From Pseudomonadota bacterium (GTDB lineage Bacteria; Desulfobacterota; BSN033; WVXP01; G020346125): DNA of 13,136 nt. The DNA lies in NCBI GenBank assembly GCA_030608745.1, contig JAUWDQ010000048.1:1-13136 (forward strand), in the 5' to 3' direction. Each line of letters begins with the position of its first letter. The first letter of the stretch is position 1. The notes under the pieces are model-generated. The model was not told the DNA's origin. It saw only the letters and a program-made list of their open reading frames with translations, and searched no databases. A program made the position numbers and the translations under genes. This document shows positions 7,646 through 13,136 of this stretch, piece after piece.

Positions 7646-8104
7646 ATGTTGGAAGAAGTAGGGGTTGTCTTGAGGGTTGAAGGGGAATTGGCCATCGTCA
7701 AGACCCAACGGAGTTCCATGTGTGATGGGTGTCACTCCGGTGGGTTCTGTAAGGCGATGGGGGGAGACTCGGTTATGGAGGTGGCGGCGAGAAATGAAGC
7801 GGGTGCTAGGGTGGGAGATGAGGTCCGGGTGACCGTCGCTTCCAAGACCTTTTTGAAGGCTTCTTTTTTGGTGTACATGGTGCCGGTAACGGCCCTGATT
7901 CTGGGCGCTCTGTTGGGGGCCACGATGGACCCTTTTCTCTACCCAGAGGCAAGCTCAGACCTTTTACCAGTGGTCTTTGGACTCATCTTCTTTTTCCTGA
8001 GCTTCCTTTTGATGAGGATATGGACTAAGGGAATCAAAGGGGGCGAACAGTATTGCCCCGTGATTTCGGAGATCTTATATGGAAAAGCTTATCTGCACCA
8101 ATAA
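7646..8104 (+). CDS. RseC/SoxR-reducing family membrane protein
   Basis: A 152-residue inner-membrane protein of the RseC family. Family members are associated with Rnf-type electron transport, SoxR reduction and sigma-E control in enterobacteria. Visible parts are an N-terminal beta-rich domain, a cysteine cluster C-x2-C-x5-C (Cys26, Cys29, Cys35) that could bind a metal or cluster, and two membrane helices at about 72-93 and 104-124, with a short cytoplasmic tail containing Cys137. The ATG at 7646 is chosen because family members start at this point (MLEEVGVV) and GAGGAGAGGG lies 10 nt upstream. An in-frame GTG at 7604 would add 14 residues with no family resemblance. The last 26 bases overlap the start of smpB, which suggests translational coupling. 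Its role in this organism is not known. Confidence 0.8.
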   Translation: MLEEVGVVLRVEGELAIVKTQRSSMCDGCHSGGFCKAMGGDSVMEVAARNEAGARVGDEVRVTVASKTFLKASFLVYMVPVTALILGALLGATMDPFLYPEASSDLLPVVFGLIFFFLSFLLMRIWTKGIKGGEQYCPVISEILYGKAYLHQ

Positions 8105-8534
8105 AAAGGCCCGCAGGGATTACGCCATTGATGAGACCTATGAGGCCGGTATGGTGTTGATGGGCACTGAGGTGAAGGCCTTGAGACAGGGGAAGACCCA
8201 CCTGAAGGACAGTTACGCACGCATAAAAGACGACGAAATCTTTCTGGTAGATACCCATATTAGCCCCTACAGTCATGGAAATCAGTTGAACCATGAGCCC
8301 GACCGGACCAGGAAGCTTCTGATGCATAAAAGGGAAATCAGAAAGCTCTATGGCAAAACCAGGGAAAGGGGGTATACTCTCGTTCCCCTGAAAATCTATT
8401 TCAAGGACGGGAGGGCCAAAGTGGAAATCGGACTCGGTAAGGGTAAGAGGCTCTACGACAAAAGGGAGGATCTCAAGAGGAAGGCCATGGAAAGGGAGAT
8501 AGAGAGGAGCTTCAAGGGGAGAAGGGTTAGGTAA
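8079..8534 (+). CDS. smpB: SmpB, tmRNA-binding protein
   Basis: Small basic RNA-binding protein (151 residues, normal length) that brings alanyl-tmRNA to stalled ribosomes and takes the place of codon-anticodon pairing in the decoding centre. The family signatures are all present: CTNKKARRDY near the start, GTEVKALRQGK at 29-39, the NHEPDRTRKLLMHK block at 71-84, and the KGKRLYDKRED motif at 121-131 that begins the C-terminal helix entering the mRNA channel. It begins inside the RseC-family gene and ends 107 nt before ssrA, its functional partner, an arrangement found in many bacteria. Confidence 0.98.
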   Translation: MEKLICTNKKARRDYAIDETYEAGMVLMGTEVKALRQGKTHLKDSYARIKDDEIFLVDTHISPYSHGNQLNHEPDRTRKLLMHKREIRKLYGKTRERGYTLVPLKIYFKDGRAKVEIGLGKGKRLYDKREDLKRKAMEREIERSFKGRRVR

Positions 8535-8628
8535 GATAATAGTTACAAGTTATTTGTTATCAGTTATTAGTTAAGAATTACTAAATAAGAGTTAGGAGGA
8601 AGGAAGCAAGGCTAAGATTACATATGAT

Positions 8629-8634
8629 TATAAA
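8629..8634 (+). promoter_or_regulatory. ssrA -10 box candidate
   Basis: TATAAA ends 7 nt before the first base of the tmRNA acceptor stem, the expected distance for a sigma-70 promoter. The -35 region is poor, but a TG lies just upstream (8625-8626), as in extended -10 promoters. Confidence 0.45.
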
Positions 8635-8641
8635 CAGAAAG

Positions 8642-8998
8642 GGGGGCGAAAAGGGTTCGACGGAGGTAATTGAGGCTGGAATGGCATGCCGAGGTCCTAT
8701 CTGCTCGTTAAACAGGTAGGAACTTAAATAACCGGAACCAACTACGGTTATGCCTACGCCTAATTAAAAGGCGTAGCGTCCCTTCGGTTTTCTCCTGTGG
8801 GACCGAAAGGGATGCCAACTCAACAGGATAGTCCTTCCCCCGATGCTTATAAGGGGAGGGGCGAAACCTCATAAGCTAGCACCTCGGAAATCCTATCCGT
8901 GGGAGTTTTGAGGTGTGAACCCAAAAACACGGGCTAAGCATGTAGATGTTCCAGAGGAATGCCTTCGGACGCGGGTTCGATTCCCGCCGCCTCCACCA
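8642..8998 (+). ncRNA. ssrA: tmRNA (10Sa RNA)
   Basis: A 357-nt one-piece tmRNA that rescues ribosomes on broken mRNAs and adds a degradation tag. The 5' GGGGGCG (8642-8648) pairs with CGCCTCC before the encoded 3' ACCA. The T arm contains GGTTCGATTCC, and the conserved TAAGCATGTAG precedes it (8934-8944). The likely resume codon is GGA at 8734, by alignment of AAATAACC-GGA with the E. coli AAATAGTC-GCA. It gives the tag GTNYGYAYA, preceded by the charged Ala, with stop TAA at 8761-8763. The tag ends Ala-Tyr-Ala instead of the common Leu-Ala-Ala. Downstream of the tag several paired segments fit the pseudoknot region. smpB is the next gene upstream. Confidence 0.97.
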
Positions 8999-9058
8999 AA
9001 TAATACCTTAAAGTAGAAATGTCTTCTTGACTACTAATCACTTGCAACAAGTTGTATG

Positions 9059-9094
9059 AGACCTCGCAAGTATTTTTTGTGAGGTCTTTTTTTT
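9059..9094 (+). terminator. rho-independent terminator of ssrA
   Basis: AGACCTC (9059-9065) pairs with GAGGTCT (9081-9087), and the stem extends by G-U, C-G and A-U to 10 bp. A run of eight T (9087-9094) follows. It lies 60 nt past the tmRNA CCA end and closes the transcription unit. Confidence 0.85.
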
Positions 9095-9272
9095 GATAAA
9101 GCTCTGGGTCTACTGAGACCACGGTTTTTCATTATGCGTAGTTGGGACTAGTCATTGTCCCTCAATACAATTTTGGATCTGATCATCTCCCCCGTGTGAT
9201 TCCCTCCATCACCTCCCGACAGGGCAGATAGGATGAGAGACGAAACGGCAGGGGAAGGAACTGAAGAACGAT
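9095..9272. other. spacer without recognisable gene
   Basis: No gene seen. GTGAT and ATCAC form a 5-bp hairpin with a 7-nt loop near 9196-9212, without a U-tract. No clear terminator for the minus-strand rhodanese was found here. Confidence 0.5.
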
Positions 9273-9686
9273 TTACTTAAATTCTGTTGGGTATTTGGCC
9301 TTGATCCATTCCTTCCATCCACCCTTGAGGACGTAGACCCTGGTAAATCCTTTTTCCATAAGCTTCCGTGCCACCCGGGCACTGGTAAACTCGAAGGGTC
9401 ATTCACAGTAGAGGACAAGGGTTATGTCCTTGGTATACCTGCCGGCCCAAGATTTAATATCCTTTGGATTTTCACGAAAGGCGCCCCGAATTTTCCGATC
9501 TCTGGCCTTCCAGCTTCGTTCGCGGTCAACATCCAGGATGATGACATCGGGGTTGCCGAGCATCGAATTGAGTTCTCCCTTCGATATCTTGGTAACGTCA
9601 GCAGCCAATGTCGGTATGGTATGCGTACCCACCATGGCCATGCTCAGCGCCATCGTAAGAAACGTTAACAATCGACTCTTAATCAT
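9273..9686 (-). CDS. exported rhodanese with in-frame UGA, probable selenoprotein
   Basis: Small single-domain rhodanese (137 residues if the UGA is read) with a Sec signal peptide at about 1-28 (MIKSR, hydrophobic core, then PTLAA), so probably periplasmic. Residue 96 is encoded by UGA at 9401-9399. The frame continues without a break to TAA at 9275-9273. Residues after the UGA, including FTSARVARKL and VYVLKGGWKEW, are the normal second half of a rhodanese domain. The active-site region reads C-E-U-P-x-E-x-T-S-A, where relatives have C-x-C-P-x-E-x-T-S-A, so the UGA replaces a Cys. A hairpin suited to be a SECIS element follows directly. GAGGGG lies 7 nt before the ATG. Rhodaneses transfer sulfur, or carry selenium, on an active-site thiol; the actual substrate is unknown. 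The alternative is a pseudogene with a nonsense mutation, which the retained frame and hairpin argue against. Confidence 0.82.
9360..9392 (-). promoter_or_regulatory. bacterial SECIS-like hairpin in the rhodanese mRNA
   Basis: The hairpin starts 6 nt after the UGA. GAGUUU pairs with AAGCUU (including wobble pairs), then CC with GG, then GUGCC with GGCAC, with single A bulges between the segments and the apical loop CGGGU. The loop starts 21 nt after the UGA, inside the 16-37 nt range known for bacterial SECIS elements, and carries G at its second position. It would recruit SelB with selenocysteyl-tRNA. The bulged U of the E. coli element is not seen. Confidence 0.7.
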
Positions 9687-9719
9687 ATAATTACCCCTCA
9701 GTTAGTGGTTCCCATTTAT

Positions 9720-9748
9720 TTAATACCCTATACTGGGTAAAACATCAA
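9720..9748 (-). promoter_or_regulatory. promoter candidate for the rhodanese
   Basis: On the minus strand TTGATG (9748-9743) and TATTAA (9725-9720) are separated by 17 nt. Each matches four of six consensus bases. The start codon lies 33 nt downstream. Confidence 0.45.
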
Positions 9749-9939
9749 TGAGGCAGTGAGCCGGAATGCCGAGATTCCTTTCTTATCTGAGGGGCCGTGT
9801 TTTCCGAATAATTGAAACTGCAATAGGCGAATAAAAAAGGGAAATTGATTAGTCAGCTCTTGTTGTGTTAAACAAAAAAGCAGGGCCCAATTAACGAACC
9901 TGCTTGATTTTGGAACACCGGGGAGTATTCAATGGTATC
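9749..9939. other. spacer upstream of the rhodanese
   Basis: AT-rich gene-free stretch between the rhodanese promoter and the second repeat copy. Apart from the terminator-like hairpin at 9874-9905, no structure or reading frame could be supported. Confidence 0.5.
9874..9905 (-). terminator. orphan terminator-like hairpin
   Basis: On the minus strand AAGCAGG (9905-9899) and CCTGCTT (9884-9878) form a perfect 7-bp stem with a 14-nt loop, and the T-run continues to 9874. No minus-strand gene lies upstream of it in the window: the next gene to the right is on the plus strand. The loop is long, so function is uncertain. Confidence 0.4.
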
Positions 9940-9945
9940 AACATT

Positions 9946-10096
9946 GATGGCTTCGTAAAAAGTCCAACTTCTGCGTTGCGCTGCATCCTTCGTCACTGCA
10001 GCGTACTGTAAGTACGCCTCATTTCTCAGGATTTGCGCGCCTTGAATTTGGAGCTTTTTACTTTGCCATCGAATTTTGACTTTTTACGAGATCATC
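9946..10096. mobile_element. MITE-like repeat, copy 2 (intact)
   Basis: A 151-bp copy of the element at 586-834 without the inner insertion. Ends are GATGGCTTCGTAAAAAGTCC and, on the other strand, GATGATCTCGTAAAAAGTCA. A direct repeat AACATT flanks it (9940-9945 and 10097-10102). The middle holds GCGTACT-GTA-AGTACGC, a perfect 7-bp hairpin at about 10001-10017. It sits 60 bp before the M20 gene and could affect its transcription. Confidence 0.8.
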
Positions 10097-10156
10097 AACA
10101 TTGAACATATACAAAAACGTTGAATCAAACAGAAAACCTTCGAAAAGGAGGATGTT

Positions 10157-11434
10157 ATGAAGAAAGCTGCTGATTATCGAAAAATTTTAGGGATGATCAC
10201 AAATGAGCAGGTTTTGTCACTTGAACAGGCTGCGATTAGGATTCCCAGTTCATCCTTTAAAGAACATGAGTTAGCCGACTATCTTGCAAACTACATGTTT
10301 GATATGGGATTGGAGGTAGAAATGATGGAGGTTCAACACCCGACTCAACCAGACAAAAAGAGCAGGCAGCCTATTGGCCGGTTAAAAGGTACGGGTGAAG
10401 GGCCTAGCTTGATGCTAAACGGACACATGGATCCCGGCGTTGAGATGAGCGGGTGGACAGTTGATCCCTATGGAGCAAAGTTTGAGGATGGTTGGATATG
10501 GGGAATGGGAGCACATGACGACAAAGGGGGTGTAGTAGCAGCCATATGTGCCGTGGAGGCGATAAAGCGCTCAGGAACTGAGTTGAAAGGTGACATACTC
10601 CTCTGTCCCGTGATAGCCCATAAGTATGGTGGGGCTGGGACGAGGGCATTAGTAAAAAAGGGAGTGCTTACGGATTACTGTATAAACATGGAGCATTCAG
10701 CCAACACGATTGCCAATGTTTGTGTCGGCATAGTAATGATCAGGATTAAAACGAGAAGCCCGGATTTGTTCTTCAGGTATAGTGCTGAAGCAAAGGCAAA
10801 GTACTTTAATGCTATCGAACAACAGTGTGAAATCATGCGGAGGATAGGGACGAGTCTGGAGCCCCTACCACCAGGCGGTTGGCTACGATTTACTCCACAT
10901 CCCGAGTTGCCCGGGTTTCCAACACTTACATTTGACACAATTCACAAGGAACACTACTATCACCCGTCATATACGGGGATGCCGACGAGAGAATGCGAAA
11001 TGTGTTTTCAGATTAGAACTGTTCCGGGGCAGACCTTGGAGAATATCAGGGCCGATGTAAAACGGCTTCTGGAACAAATCAGGGCCGATCGACCAAATCT
11101 CCAGTATAAGCTTACTATACCAGCCAGCGGTGAAGACGACCCCTGGTACATGGAGCCGATGGATGTGCCAAAAGACAATCCTCTCGTGGTAGCTCTTGTG
11201 GATGGGCAAAGGATCGCCTCTAATGAAGAACCAAGCGTAGGAGCGGCCATGCGTATTGGGAATGTGGGCGATGGCAATATCCTGGTCGCTTTGGGCATTC
11301 CCACGGTTCAATATGGGCCGGGAGACATACGGATATATAAAGAGTGGCCCACACCCGATGAACGGGTGAAATTGGACGACTTGGTCATTGCTGCGAAGGC
11401 CGTTGCCTACGCTTCATACCGAATGTGTGGCTAA
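10157..11434 (+). CDS. M20-family metallohydrolase (ArgE/DapE/ACY1-like), atypical active site
   Basis: A 425-residue cytoplasmic protein of the M20 peptidase/deacylase superfamily, whose members cleave N-acyl amino acids, small peptides or similar amides using two zinc ions. Conserved parts are NGHMDPG with His90 and Asp92, GMGAHDDKGG with bridging Asp121, GGAGTRALVKKG at 158-169, a possible metal ligand Glu179, and the C-terminal YGPGD motif at 386-390. Two expected elements differ. The catalytic/metal Glu-Glu pair before GG-x-GT is replaced by His155-Lys156, and the final His (usually in H-T-x-D-E) is absent in EWPTPDER. The protein may therefore bind metal differently, act on an unusual substrate, or be inactive as a hydrolase. 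AGGAGG lies 6 nt before the ATG. It heads a co-directional cluster with a thioesterase and a cupin. Confidence 0.85.
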   Translation: MKKAADYRKILGMITNEQVLSLEQAAIRIPSSSFKEHELADYLANYMFDMGLEVEMMEVQHPTQPDKKSRQPIGRLKGTGEGPSLMLNGHMDPGVEMSGWTVDPYGAKFEDGWIWGMGAHDDKGGVVAAICAVEAIKRSGTELKGDILLCPVIAHKYGGAGTRALVKKGVLTDYCINMEHSANTIANVCVGIVMIRIKTRSPDLFFRYSAEAKAKYFNAIEQQCEIMRRIGTSLEPLPPGGWLRFTPHPELPGFPTLTFDTIHKEHYYHPSYTGMPTRECEMCFQIRTVPGQTLENIRADVKRLLEQIRADRPNLQYKLTIPASGEDDPWYMEPMDVPKDNPLVVALVDGQRIASNEEPSVGAAMRIGNVGDGNILVALGIPTVQYGPGDIRIYKEWPTPDERVKLDDLVIAAKAVAYASYRMCG

Positions 11435-11519
11435 ACAGAATCGTTATCCTGTTATATTGTGGAAAACGTGAGGGGTATCCACAAAAATCCCGATAGAAGA
11501 TCTTGAAGAGGGAATCATT

Positions 11520-11990
11520 ATGCGAAAACTCAATCCTCAGTACGTCGAAGCCGTCAGTGCCCTGGTCAACCGATGCCCCTATTTTAGGCTCCTGTCCATG
11601 TCAATTCGCGATATAGGCATCGGATACTCTCTTCTCGATATTGATGTACAAAACAAACACCTCCAGCCCTTCGAGGCTGTTCATGGAGGAGTCTTTGCCT
11701 CAATTATTGATTCCGCCGCCTTTTGGGCAGTTTTTCCCGAGGCGGATGAAAATGTGGGAATGACAACGGTGGACCTGAAAGTGAACTATCTGGCACCTGC
11801 CCAAGGTGGTAAACTGATCGCCAGAGGTCGCCGGATTAAGCTTGGCAAGACCCTTGCCCTGGGCGAGGCTGAGGTCATCAACCAAGATAATACAATACTT
11901 GCTCATGGAACCTCCACCTTGATGATCCTTCGGAACCTCGAAGGATCGCTTAAGCATTCCCTGCCTCCAAAGTTCATTGAAGAGGAGTGA
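11520..11990 (+). CDS. PaaI-family hotdog thioesterase
   Basis: A 156-residue single hotdog-fold protein of the PaaI/YbgC-like acyl-CoA thioesterase group, expected as a cytoplasmic dimer or tetramer that hydrolyses acyl- or aryl-CoA esters. The family motif HGGVFASIIDSA is at 55-66, with His55 and Gly56-Gly57 in the substrate-binding turn and Asp64 as the likely catalytic acid. The second family stretch TVDLKVNYLAPA is at 83-94. The acyl substrate cannot be deduced. GAAGAGGG lies about 7 nt before the ATG. The gene is 85 nt downstream of the M20 gene and 71 nt upstream of the cupin, consistent with one operon, though the gaps are wide enough to hold other signals. Confidence 0.87.
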   Translation: MRKLNPQYVEAVSALVNRCPYFRLLSMSIRDIGIGYSLLDIDVQNKHLQPFEAVHGGVFASIIDSAAFWAVFPEADENVGMTTVDLKVNYLAPAQGGKLIARGRRIKLGKTLALGEAEVINQDNTILAHGTSTLMILRNLEGSLKHSLPPKFIEEE

Positions 11991-12061
11991 AATTTTGTGA
12001 TTCGGACCTCGATAAACAAGAGTTATCATGCTTAACGCATCCGTCAGAGAGGAGGATTTCT

Positions 12062-12382
12062 ATGCCATTTCTCAATCTTCATGAACTCGAAGAAAAGCAG
12101 ATTGTTCCTGGTTTTAAAGGCCACTTTGTCCATTCCGAGAACATGACATTTGCGTACTGGGATATTGAGGTTGGTGCTGTTTTACCCGAGCACTCTCACC
12201 CCCACGAACAGGTTGCCAATATCATTGCAGGTGAGTTCGAATTGACCGTGAACGGTGAAATGAAAGTCATCCGACCGGGGTCAGTAGCAATAATTCCACC
12301 AGACGCCACTCACTCTGGGAGAGCGATTGCAAGTTGCCGAATTATTGATGTTTTTTACCCCGTCAGGGAAGACTATCGGTAA
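12062..12382 (+). CDS. small single-domain cupin protein
   Basis: A 106-residue single-domain cupin. Metal ligands in motif 1 are His44, His46 and Glu49 (PEHSHPHEQ), and motif 2 ends with RPGSVAIIPPDATHSG, giving His84 as the fourth ligand. The HSHPHEQ signature resembles the KdgF/pectin-degradation type of cupin, but small cupins have very diverse roles, so no reaction is assigned. The start at 12062 is chosen because GAGAGGAGGATTTCT precedes it. An in-frame GTG at 11987, overlapping the thioesterase stop, would add 25 residues unlike a cupin and lacks a binding site. It is the last gene of the M20/thioesterase cluster and converges on the isochorismatase-family gene 45 nt away. Confidence 0.87.
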   Translation: MPFLNLHELEEKQIVPGFKGHFVHSENMTFAYWDIEVGAVLPEHSHPHEQVANIIAGEFELTVNGEMKVIRPGSVAIIPPDATHSGRAIASCRIIDVFYPVREDYR

Positions 12383-12427
12383 CGTGGCAATTCCCCGATA
12401 TTAGGCCTGGCCTCACCAATGCGCGAT

Positions 12428-13135
12428 TTAAACAGAGACGACGCTAAATACGCGGATTCCGTTGAGGGCCATGTGATACAGAAACAGGACGTGGAGCAAG
12501 TCGCCATCATGGGGAAGGGCCCCCAACCCTTTGGCATCTTCCAAGGAGAGGTGGTAGGTCTGAACACAGTTGCCGGGAAGGAGTATTTGGTGGCCTTTCA
12601 ACCCGAAGGCGTTGGCCCTGAGGCGCAGATAGAGGGCCAGGTTATACACACAGAGATCGGTACAATCCCCCACGACGATGAAGGTTCGAAGGTTCTGATA
12701 CTGTTCCAACCAGTCGTCAAAGGACGTCCCGATGGCTGGATGGAGAGAGTTCTTTGGGATGACGGTGAACAGATCAGAAAAGGGCAGTTCCCTCAGTTCG
12801 GGAATGGTTTCGGATTCTCTCGAGCCCTGGGTGGCATGGGGTGGGAAGGCCTCGAATTCAGGGGTATCCTGGGAATGGGTATCCTGGATCAACACGAAAT
12901 TCCGAACCCCAAACTTGTGGGCCTCTTTGAACAGGCCCACGATGTCTGGGATGATTCCCTTAACTCTGGGGCTGGCTAATGGACCCTCATGGCAAAAACC
13001 GTTTATCATGTCGACGGAGATGATGGCGGTCTCTTGAGGCGATGTGACCTCCCGTTTGAGGACTAGGGGCTTGAGCCCATCCGTCCATTCCTCCAGAAAC
13101 CGGATGAATGCCCTCGACTCTTCTCCAAAACGCAT
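12428..13135 (-). CDS. isochorismatase/nicotinamidase-family cysteine hydrolase (possibly 5' incomplete)
   Basis: Cytoplasmic cysteine hydrolase of the isochorismatase-like superfamily, which includes nicotinamidases and ureidoacrylate or N-carbamoyl amidohydrolases. The catalytic triad Asp42 (ISVDMINGF), Lys128 and Cys162 (GDCTDLCVY) is complete. Metal-type ligands Asp85 and His87 (QDTH) and His100 (PPH) resemble nicotinamidases such as PncA. The sequence NCVQTY near 189-194 and the C-terminal LYHMALNGI are subgroup features I recognise but cannot name to a substrate. The visible ATG lies one base from the window edge, so the ribosome binding site cannot be seen and the true start may be further upstream. 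If the start is correct the protein has 235 residues, within the family range. Confidence 0.9.
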   Translation of the reverse strand: MRFGEESRAFIRFLEEWTDGLKPLVLKREVTSPQETAIISVDMINGFCHEGPLASPRVKGIIPDIVGLFKEAHKFGVRNFVLIQDTHSQDTPEFEAFPPHATQGSRESETIPELRELPFSDLFTVIPKNSLHPAIGTSFDDWLEQYQNLRTFIVVGDCTDLCVYNLALYLRLRANAFGLKGHQILLPGNCVQTYHLSLEDAKGLGALPHDGDLLHVLFLYHMALNGIRVFSVVSV

Positions 13136-13136
13136 C

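Noticed and set aside
8934..9122. Minus-strand frame of 62 codons containing AAGIEPASEG
   Set aside because: It is the reverse complement of the tmRNA 3' tRNA-like end. This translation is a frequent annotation artefact next to tRNA-like genes.
8999..9272. Possible integration site at the ssrA 3' end
   Set aside because: ssrA is a common phage/island attachment site, but no integrase, no duplicated 3' end of ssrA and no foreign-looking genes follow within the window.
9399..9686. Rhodanese as a truncated 95-residue gene or pseudogene
   Set aside because: The frame stays open past the UGA with well-conserved domain residues, the UGA sits at a Cys position, and a SECIS-like hairpin follows. 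The pseudogene option is kept only as an alternative.
9424..9690. Plus-strand frame of 88 codons over the rhodanese
   Set aside because: It is antisense to the rhodanese signal peptide and domain, with no family resemblance.
11435..11519. GTGGA/TCCAC inverted repeat between the M20 and thioesterase genes
   Set aside because: Only 5 bp with a long loop and no U-tract, so it cannot be told from chance.
12419..12979. Plus-strand frame of 186 codons over the right-end gene
   Set aside because: It is antisense to the isochorismatase-family gene, whose catalytic motifs are clear.

Overview
The window looks like chromosomal DNA of a Gram-negative, anaerobe-type bacterium, most likely of the former Deltaproteobacteria (Desulfobacterota). 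Four things point this way: an NtrY-like kinase preceded by a DUF4390 protein, an RseC-family protein, a type A RNase P RNA, and a rhodanese that appears to carry selenocysteine. The lineage is an inference from gene content, not a database match.

Layout, left to right. The window opens inside the RNase P RNA gene (rnpB, + strand, 5' end missing). A gene-free spacer of about 600 bp follows and holds a MITE-like repeat (586-834), which is itself interrupted by a smaller inverted-repeat element. On the minus strand come clpB and, upstream of it, a FabG-like short-chain dehydrogenase. A terminator and a promoter candidate lie between these two, so they are probably separate transcription units. 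On the plus strand a likely operon starts near 4620: a secreted DUF4390 protein, then a large NtrY-like membrane histidine kinase with no NtrX beside it. Next come a membrane RseC-family protein that overlaps smpB by 26 bp, then ssrA (tmRNA), so both parts of the trans-translation system sit side by side.

After the ssrA-side terminator is the most interesting gene: a small secreted rhodanese on the minus strand (9273-9686). It reads through one in-frame UGA exactly where related proteins have Cys in a C-x-C-P motif. A 33-nt hairpin begins 6 nt after the UGA and fits a bacterial SECIS element. A clean second copy of the MITE-like repeat (9946-10096) follows. The right end is a co-directional cluster of an M20-family metallohydrolase with altered active-site residues, a PaaI-type hotdog thioesterase and a small cupin. 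It converges on a minus-strand isochorismatase-family cysteine hydrolase at the window edge.

How the genes relate: SmpB and tmRNA are partners in ribosome rescue. ClpB handles protein aggregates. DUF4390 and NtrY probably form an envelope-sensing unit. The M20/thioesterase/cupin/isochorismatase group looks like a small catabolic neighbourhood with unknown substrate. No CRISPR array, tRNA, prophage gene or transposase gene was seen.
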